NCBI GenBank assembly: GCA_020466095.1
Contig: CM035806.1
Coordinates: forward strand, 136,838,763 to 136,902,762
Origin: Chlorops oryzae
Taxonomy: Eukaryota > Arthropoda > Insecta > Diptera > Chloropidae
Length of the DNA stretch: 64,000 bases
Reading direction: 5' to 3'
Shown: positions 57,506 to 64,000 of the stretch, piece by piece
How positions within the stretch are numbered: position 1 is the stretch's first letter
Layout: each line of letters begins with the position of its first letter
Notes under the pieces: model-generated
Seen by the model: the letters and a program-made list of their open reading frames with translations, nothing else
Told to the model about the DNA's origin: nothing
Database searches by the model: none
Made by a program: the position numbers and the translations under genes

Positions 57506-59150
57506 TATCGTCGTCCCGGAATTATCTCCTCGTATATCACAAAATCAAAAAAAAATTGAGATAAGCACGTTTTCCCGTGTACTTTTCCAAGATCTATCCA
57601 TCTGTCGAGTCTCCAGGTTGCTATACCTTATAGTTTACGAGATATTTGTGAGCTAAATAATTGTATATCCTTTAAAATGATAATTTCTACGCGTTATAGC
57701 ATCGTATATCCATATTTTGTGGATATACTATGATTTATATATGAAATTTGCGCAGTAAAAAGTTGTTGCGTTATCTCATCGTATGTGCAAACAATTTTTT
57801 TTTTTTTTTAAGAAACATTTTTTTATGTTAATTTTAAATAAAAAAAGATTTATTCGTGTGAAAAAAAAAAACAAAAGAAACAAAAAAAAAAAACAATTCT
57901 CATAGCAACACTCCTACAAAAATTTTCATTCTGAAAACAATGTGGAATGCTTATTATACTTAGAATATAACAAATTCCATTTCATTAAATTTATAATATA
58001 AAAAGTTATATTAAATTAATAAATTTTGAAAATATTTAACATCTTCTTCTGGAAGATAGCTGAATAGACTCTCAATGTCTTTTTGTTTCTGTGGCGCAAT
58101 TTGTTTTGGGGTTGAAATACTTATTTAAAATGGTTTTGAAACAATTAGAAGAAAGAAAACCTTTGCGGATTTTTTTTTTTTATATGTACAAGCCGCATAA
58201 TATGCATTTTCGCTGAAAGATTTTTTGTACATTATATTGAATAAATCGTTCTTATTGTATTTAATTAATTTAATCTTATTGAAAGGCACTAACTAAAGCT
58301 AATGCAGGTAGTTCAGCTCCTTAAAACGAATGGGGAACTTTCTACCAACAACAATACCCATATCAATTCCTTATTTGCAGCTTAGTTGCTTACATTACAT
58401 ATAATAATTTAATTTCCCCAACAAAAAAACGAATTCTAATTTTTTTTTTTTTAATCTATGGCTGAGAAGAAGAACGACGTAACTCCACTTTTCTGTTTTT
58501 TTGAGAAAAATCTATTTGAAAGGTGTAAATGTTTAGGTCACGGGAAAAGAATAAGAAGAGAAATGTGTATCATTTAAATAGGCACATTTTTTTATGACTT
58601 TTGAATGCTACCTTTAATGTATAAAAAAAATTTCGCTATTTGATACAGTGGCAAGTCGTTTTTCTCAGGAAATGCGGAGTTAAGTCATTTTTCAACAATA
58701 AGATTATGATTTGGACTCCTTTTTTTTTTTTTCAAATGTAAAAAGGATACTCAAATAACAAATTTCCTATATAAACTCATTAAAAAAAATTTAGTTATGT
58801 CGTTTTTCGTGTCAAAAAAAATAAAACAAAAAAAATTTTTCAAATCTTTATTAATTCATTTGCTCGTATATCCACTTTCCAACACAGGTTGCAAAAAAAG
58901 TGGCGTATACGATGAATTGTCAAAAATTCTTGGAATGAAAAAAACCCTATAACTTAAATAATTTTCCAAGTAACTTTAAATTAATGATCAGAAATAATAT
59001 AATAAAAAGTAAAGCATTTTATATAAGGAAAACAGAATCAACGATTTTCAACGAGCCATTTTTTTTATATTATATGTTAAACTTTAAACTTCAATTTCCC
59101 AACAAAAGGTTGATTGTGATATACGAGGAGATAACTCCGGGACGACGATA
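57506..59150. mobile_element. 1.6-kb TIR element, TATCGTCGTCCCGG
   Basis: TATCGTCGTCCCGGAATTAT continues to about 36 bp (CTCCTCGTATATCAC) and is mirrored at 59115-59150. The first eight bases equal those of the TATCGTCGG MITEs. The interior is A/T-rich, with inverted CCACTTTT.../GTGGC motifs and CGTATATCCA repeats, and has no transposase-like ORF. Confidence 0.75.
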
Positions 59151-59172
59151 TGTATGTATATGGGGTTCTTTT

Positions 59173-59814
59173 TATACCCAGCGTAAGTAGGGTATACTAG
59201 TTTTGTGCAAATCTTGTAACAGCCAGAACTAAGCTCCGTAGATAAAGACATATGTATATATTCTTGATCAGGATCAAAAACTGAATCGATTTAGACATTT
59301 CCGTCTGTCCGTCCGTCCGTCCGTCTGTCCGTCCGTCCGTGGTCGGATCTCCTCCGAAACGGCTGGACCAGTCAAGTCGAAATTTGGCACACAGGTACAT
59401 ATATCGGGACCCGAGTATGATCCTAAGTAAAAATGGGTGACATCCGCCCACTGCCACGCCCGCAAATGAGTTTAATGTGTTTTCAGTAAAATGCTTGTTA
59501 CTTGCGATCATTGATATTTGGTGTACTGGTAAACTACGAAAATGGACATATCCTGGAAAAAAATGGGTGACGTCCTCCTCGAGCCACGCCCACAAATAAG
59601 GGTTTATCGTAACTTGTGATGTAAAAGGCGTAGAAGCTTCAAATTCGCAGCATAGGTTGACCAAGGCGAATGAAAGGTGTAGAGAAAAAGTTCATGTAGC
59701 CCGCCCAAAAATGGAGATTTTTCGTAACATTTTGCGCCAATAATGTCGGGACGCTGGGTATTTCAAAGTTGGGCTTGACCGACTTTAGCTTTCTTACTTG
59801 TTTTCCTATTGAAA
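59173..59814 (+). mobile_element. Family-2 repeat, near full length
   Basis: The head is TATACCC-AGCGTAAGTA-GGGTATA, followed by a GTCC/GTCT tract (59299-59340). Shared blocks with 15758-16243 follow, and the tail is GACTTTAGCTTTCTTACTTGTTTT. The antisense open frames here parallel those at 15757 but are not considered a gene. Confidence 0.75.
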
Positions 59815-59902
59815 ATGTGTCAATAGACGACAAGTTGGGGCCCGTTTCACAAAAAATTATATGAAATTATTCGTTTATATGTGTGGAATATAGCTGGAAA
59901 AC

Positions 59903-59990
59903 TATCGATAGTTCACCCCATCGATAGTTTCGATAAGAATAATCCAAGCTATCGATGTATCGTCGATACTATCGAAACTTTCTCAATATA
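59903..59990. promoter_or_regulatory. Cluster of DRE-like ATCGATA motifs without a gene
   Basis: TATCGATA at 59903 is followed within 90 bp by CATCGATAG, TTTCGATAAG, GCTATCGATG, GTCGATAC and CTATCGAAAC. I see no adjacent exon, so this may be an orphan promoter-like segment or chance low complexity. Confidence 0.3.
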
Positions 59991-60239
59991 TATTGTGTTC
60001 ACATTAAAATAAAAGAAAATTGCAAAAAATTTAAATATACACCGAGAGAAATAACAACAGTTAAATCAACTACTTAGAACAGTTAAAGTAAGAGTGGTCA
60101 AATAAACTGTATTCCGCGTTAAATGCACTGAAAAAGGCAGTCAAATGAACAGTTGAAAAACAGTTACTTTTTATGTTCAAATTCGCTTTCGTTCACTTAG
60201 ACGTATAAGTTCGCATTCTGATCAACCGTCTCCGGAGGT

Positions 60240-60312
60240 TTCTATAGCTCAGTGCTTTAAACTGTGACTCGACAGTCGTGAGCTTCGGGGTTCTATCCCT
60301 GCTGGCGGCGGG
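60240..60312 (+). other. tRNA-like module 1
   Basis: The A box TAGCTCAGTGC starts at 60245 and the B box GTTCTATCC at 60290, 45 bp apart. An ACTGT/ACAGT stem occupies the anticodon-arm position. The acceptor pairing is poor. It is followed by T-rich sequence. Confidence 0.6.
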
Positions 60313-60544
60313 AATTTTTCTGAATTTTTTTTTTTAATTACAGTTTTTTTTTTGTTCAGAGTGTAGTTGTTTTGGAAGACAAAAATTTTCTCCTAAGTTT
60401 TTAAGGTTTTAATTTATTTAATTTTTTTTTAATGGTTAATTTTCAAGCAAAAAATTTTGGGAGTGAAACAATTCCTTAAGCACGTTCCCCAAAACTTGAG
60501 CAACCATAAACTCAAGTGAGCATTTTGACCAACAAATTAAATTC

Positions 60545-60622
60545 GTTCGTTTAGCGTAATGGTTAAGACGTTCGCCCAGCGAAGTGGAGGTCAGCGGTTC
60601 AAGGCTCGGCCGAGGCGAGAAA
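60545..60622 (+). other. tRNA-like module 2
   Basis: The A box TAGCGTAATGG starts at 60552 and the B box GTTCAAGGC at 60597, 45 bp apart. TTCGC/GCGAA pairing lies in the anticodon-arm region. The A box is identical to that of the minus-strand module at 18893. Confidence 0.6.
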
Positions 60623-60955
60623 ATTTAAAGAGATGAAAGAGAAAAATATTTAAATAGAAACAAATAAATAAAGAAAAAATATAATAATTAAAAAAAAAGA
60701 TATATTAAAAGAAGATTTAAAAAAAAGTCAAAGCAAAAAATAAGTTATTTTTTCCCAGTCACTGGTGACAGTTGATTTAACCGCGAGACAGTTATATCAA
60801 CCATCAGTAGTTATATCTTTATTGACTGTGTTTATACTATTGAGTTGACCGCTACTGTACATAAGTTAACAATTAACGGTGAACTCGGTTATTTTAACCT
60901 GCTTTTTCAGTTAATATAACTACCTTTTTCTCTCGGTGTAACAGGGCATATTGAC

Positions 60956-61348
60956 TAGTGTTGCAACGGATAGTGTATCCGGAAGGATTCCGGATGCAGA
61001 TATCCGGCTGGCTGCGGGGCCGGATAGTTAACTTTTTTTTCCTATATTTTTTTCGGTTTTAAAGCCATATTGAACGGCGTAGCAATGATCCTGAGCGTAG
61101 CCGTTTGGTAGAAAAAATTTCGAACGTTATTTATTGACATAGCACACTTTTTAGTAGGTAGTACTTATTTCACGTGGTAGCACCGAACTGCAATGAAAAA
61201 TCTATGAAAATGGAGATTTTTTTTTGAAAATGTTAGCGGAACTGCATCGGGTTTCCTCCAATAGCTCCATTTTCAAATCCGTACATAGATGGTAAATTTT
61301 GTATCCGGCCGGATACCGGATAGTGGCCGGATATCCATTGCAAATCTA
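60956..61348. mobile_element. hAT-like MITE rich in ATCCGGA
   Basis: TAGTGTTGCAACGGATA at the left against TAGATTTGCAATGGATA read inward from the right. The flanks ATATTGAC and ATATTCAC fit an 8-bp TSD with one change. Several ATCCGG/CCGGAT motifs lie near both ends. Confidence 0.65.
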
Positions 61349-61612
61349 ATATTCACTTTTGACCAGTTTTTTTTTTTACTCCCGTTCCCATCCAAGCTTT
61401 TTATTAATAACTTCTGGTTTCCATAATTTTCTTTCCTTCCCAAACCACCATGTGACCACTGCTAAAACTGTATCAGGTTAAATCGTTGTTTTCCTATTAC
61501 CAACAAACCGAATAGATAGTAATTTAATAAACTCAAAAAACGAATTTAAATTAAAAAAAAGTCTTCAACTGACAATGTTTATGTACATGAGAACAAAAAT
61601 AAATCGAACATA

Positions 61613-61900
61613 TTATGTGAGATCAGTATTGGCTGCTTGTACTTGTAAAACCATTCGGTCAACCAGTAATTTTTGTTTATAAAGTGAATCATATGCACTT
61701 TTTTGACTTAAGCGAACATCGCCTATCGGACACAATTGATCCCGCTTTCCCGCCTTGCTCAACATCCTTTCGGCTTCTGTTGATGTTGCGCGTATAGCGA
61801 AATACTGCATTTTGGCGCATTTTGTAAGCTCTCGCATGTTTTCGCCATTTTGCTGGAGAAAATAACTCCATTTTACTTGCAGTGGTGGACATGAATCCAA
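61613..61900 (-). pseudogene. hAT transposase C-terminal fragment
   Basis: The 95-residue frame contains MQYFAIRATSTEAERMLSKA, followed by RDQLCPIGDVRLSQ and a helical tail. This follows the P-T/S-ER-FS-AG pattern of the hAT dimerisation domain (here ATSTEAERMLSKAG). Nothing N-terminal remains and no TIRs were found. Confidence 0.7.
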
Positions 61901-62529
61901 GACGTATTAAATGAATTGAGTATGTTTCAATATTTTCACATATCCATTGAAAGAATAAATGCCGTTACTCTCAAGCTTTGTACTATTGGTATACGAGCAG
62001 GCTCGGAAATAGTTAAGTGCAAATTTTGCGCTCGGAAATTTTGTACTATTGCTATTTTATACTAATTTTGTAAAATTTGCGCCCTCGGAAATTATTTTGT
62101 ATGAAAAATAGTTTCCGCAGCCTCGGAAATTTGCACCCCTACTGTGATGCGAAAAATATGCGCGAATATACATACACATTCTTCTTTCACCAAAATATAT
62201 ATATGTACTTCTAAGCCTGAGTTGTTTACAATTTTGTTGTTGTTTTTTTTTTTTTTAAGTTTCGGTTGCATTATTAACTTATAATTTTAAGAAATCATAA
62301 AAAATTACATAAAATAAAGCTAAACGTACACGGTCCTCAGAAACTCAGCGACGAATGGTTCATCAATTAAAAGCCAATGGCAAAATGGTGTTGGAGATAT
62401 CAAATCTTCCGAAATGCTCCGAATCAATAGTGGTAATGCGATAAAACACATACAATAACATGGAACTACGAAAAGTGTTCCGGAGCGTCCTACAGGTCGA
62501 AACCCTGCAAGCATTTGGAAGATGTTTGG

Positions 62530-62715
62530 AAGAACGTTCGTCCAGAAGATGTTTAGGCGATTCTTCTGGAAGAAGGTTTGTCCAGAAGATGTTTTAGGCG
62601 ATTCTTCTGGAAGAAGGTTAGACGATGTTATTATATTTCATACCAAAATCAATAGCAAACACGTGCATCGCCGAATCATTGTGGAAGAATCGCCTAAACA
62701 TCTTCTAGACGACCG
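62530..62715. repeat. Tandem and inverted copies of a 22-bp core
   Basis: AAGATGTTTAGGCGATTCTT occurs at about 62549 and, with one extra T, at about 62586, each followed by CTGGAAGAAGGTT. The inverse GAAGAATCGCCTAAACATCT lies at about 62684. The arrangement can form a long hairpin. Three CTCTCCGCGA/CTTCTCCGCGAT repeats follow at 62763-62825. Confidence 0.55.
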
Positions 62716-63112
62716 TAATACGAACGTTTGTAGTGGAAATTTCCACTCCAGGTCTAGCGAATCTTCTCCGCGATTAAAACAAGGGAAATCTTCTCCGCGA
62801 TGAAGAAGCGAATCCTCTCCGCGAATCGCTTTCGACCGGACAAATTCTCACAGTAGTGATCCGAAATGCGATCTTAAGCAACTGTTGCGGCGATACAATA
62901 ACGTTCGCGAGACCTACGAAAAGCATGGATCTTCCGGAGCTGAAAATGCTTGCAGGTCGAAAAACAACTGCTAGAGAAAACAATTTTATTTGTATAGCCT
63001 TACTAAGCAACCCTTTTGAGAGCTCCAAACAAATGAATATTGAGGTTTACTCAGAATTTAGAATCGACGTGCCCTCAAGAATTATTCCAAGACCTTTGAA
63101 TGAAAAAAAAAA

Positions 63113-63254
63113 AAAACAAGAAGGGTGTTATAGTCAGGCAAGCCTGACAATAAATTACCCGACACAGACACACATGTTTAAATAATTTTTGAACCACGCC
63201 CAAAAAACAGGACCACTAAGAAAGAATATTCAAGAGGATTTTTAAGGCAATTAG
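63113..63254 (-). mobile_element. Family-1 repeat, tail fragment
   Basis: AACAAGAAGGGTGTTATAG, the GTCAGGCAAGCCTGAC hairpin and ACCACGCCCAAAAAACAGG match 53030-53250. The copy breaks off where Tc1-like sequence begins. Confidence 0.7.
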
Positions 63255-63855
63255 GCTTTTGGAAAAATATACATTAGGGCGACGATTTCAAATTTACCCT
63301 TCTCGGATGCGATGGAAAAAGTATCTAAAGCGGCCTCAAAATATGCAACATCATCCGAAAGACCCACTTCAAACCGTGAAGCACGGCGGCGGTAATGTCA
63401 AGTTATAAGCAGCTTTTTTTTTAGCATCGCGTTGGTTCCATTCATGAAGATGAAGTAAAAATTGATCAGCACGTTTACAAGGACATACTTACCGAGACGA
63501 TGATTTCTTTTGCAGAAGTTAATATGAATTTAATATGACGATTCATGCACGAGAATTTCCAAAACCCACTTTACGCTGAGTTAAGTGTTGCATGGAAACC
63601 GAAAAAATGCTACCAATGTTTTAAAGAGGCCAGCACAATTACTCAAAACTCAACCCAATTGAGAATCTGTTCAATGATGTTGAGAGGCAGATTGAGCAGG
63701 TTAAACCCAAAAATTTTAATGATTTTCGGCATGACTTTCAAAAAGCTTGGAGTTCACTTCCCAAGGAACGTTGCATGGCTCTGATGGAAAGTTTACCAAG
63801 GAGATGTGATGATATCATTAAAAACAAAGTCTTTTCCACAAAATATGAATATTGA
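63255..63855 (+). pseudogene. Tc1-like transposase relic
   Basis: Pieces in different frames follow Tc1 order: HPKDPLQTVKHGGGNVKL (about 63355), SIHEDEVKIDQHVYKDILTE-like text (63440-63490), then NPIENLFNDVERQIEQVKPK (about 63658) and KNFNDFRHDFQKAWSSLP, to the stop at 63855. The last D-D-E residue sits in the PIENL block. The N-terminal helix-turn-helix and the left TIR are missing, and frameshifts and stops inactivate it. Confidence 0.75.
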
Positions 63856-64000
63856 ATTAATTTTTGTTGTTGTTTTAGCTTGTATGAAATATAGTTTTTG
63901 CGTTCGTCTTGAATTCGTGCCCACAGAATAACCCTGTGTTTGAAAAGAAGTTACGTGTAAACATTTTTTTTTTTTGAAAAGTAACGAAAACACAGGTGTC

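Larger units (their letters stand above)
60040..60938. mobile_element. TIR element with two tRNA-like modules
   Basis: CACCGAGAGAAA is mirrored at the right end (TTTCTCTCGGTG), with TA at 60038-60039 and 60939-60940. The arms repeat AACAGTTAA/TTAACTG-type motifs, and GTCACTGGTGAC lies at 60759. Two plus-strand tRNA-like modules lie inside (60240-60312, 60545-60622). It has no coding capacity. Confidence 0.75.

Overview
This is AT-rich nuclear DNA from a higher fly (Diptera, Brachycera). Five spliced housekeeping genes with insect-type introns and strongly Drosophila-like proteins are surrounded by a dense layer of transposable elements. A repeat-rich family such as the tephritids is plausible, but the sequence alone does not prove a species.

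Genes, left to right, alternate in strand. A TMEM134-like membrane protein (-, two exons, 2360-6635) is followed by IER3IP1/Yos1 (+, three exons, 10180-10835). IER3IP1 is convergent with BLOC-1 subunit 2 (-, two exons, 10907-11393). Next come the cytochrome-oxidase assembly factor SURF1 (+, five exons, 17351-20190) and UDP-glucose dehydrogenase/sugarless (-, five exons, 23643-35194), with a 9.9-kb first intron. All splice joins were checked by hand for GT/AG and phase, and the sgl exons join to exactly 476 codons. The proteins act in different compartments: early secretory pathway (IER3IP1), endolysosome trafficking (BLOS2), mitochondria (SURF1) and the glycosaminoglycan precursor pathway (sgl). 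I see no operon-like relation. SURF1 and sgl each have a perfect TATCGATA (DRE-type) octamer about 145-160 bp before the ATG.

Most of the rest is mobile DNA. Many copies can be delimited to the base by terminal inverted repeats (TIRs) plus target-site duplications (TSDs): 8-bp (hAT-like), TTA/TAA (PIF/Harbinger-like), TA (Tc1/pogo-like), TTAA (piggyBac-like) and one 9-bp case (MULE-like). Several are nested two or three deep: 12271-14130, 14161-17191, 21261-22276, 35748-36699, 39249-39792 and 41572-46397. The last contains a 3.5-kb Jockey-type non-LTR retrotransposon with an intact 895-residue ORF2 that starts in an ATGA overlap with ORF1. Transposase or RT relics are hAT (12836-13679, 61613-61900), Tc1 (63255-63855) and an RNase H-bearing non-LTR element (28703-30305).

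The most unusual feature is a set of non-coding TIR elements (18318-19164, 37077-37652, 60040-60938, and probably 27263-27836) carrying internal tRNA-like modules. Five modules have A- and B-box-like promoters with the start-to-start spacing of real tRNA genes (43-45 bp). These elements also share a TCACTRGTGAC palindrome. A second theme is a dispersed superfamily without TIRs that begins with a TATACCC...GGGTATA hairpin and ends near CTTACTTGTTTT.

From about 46.4 kb to the right end I found no recognisable host gene, only possible orphan exons (for example 49299-49419). All coordinates and matches were worked out by eye.
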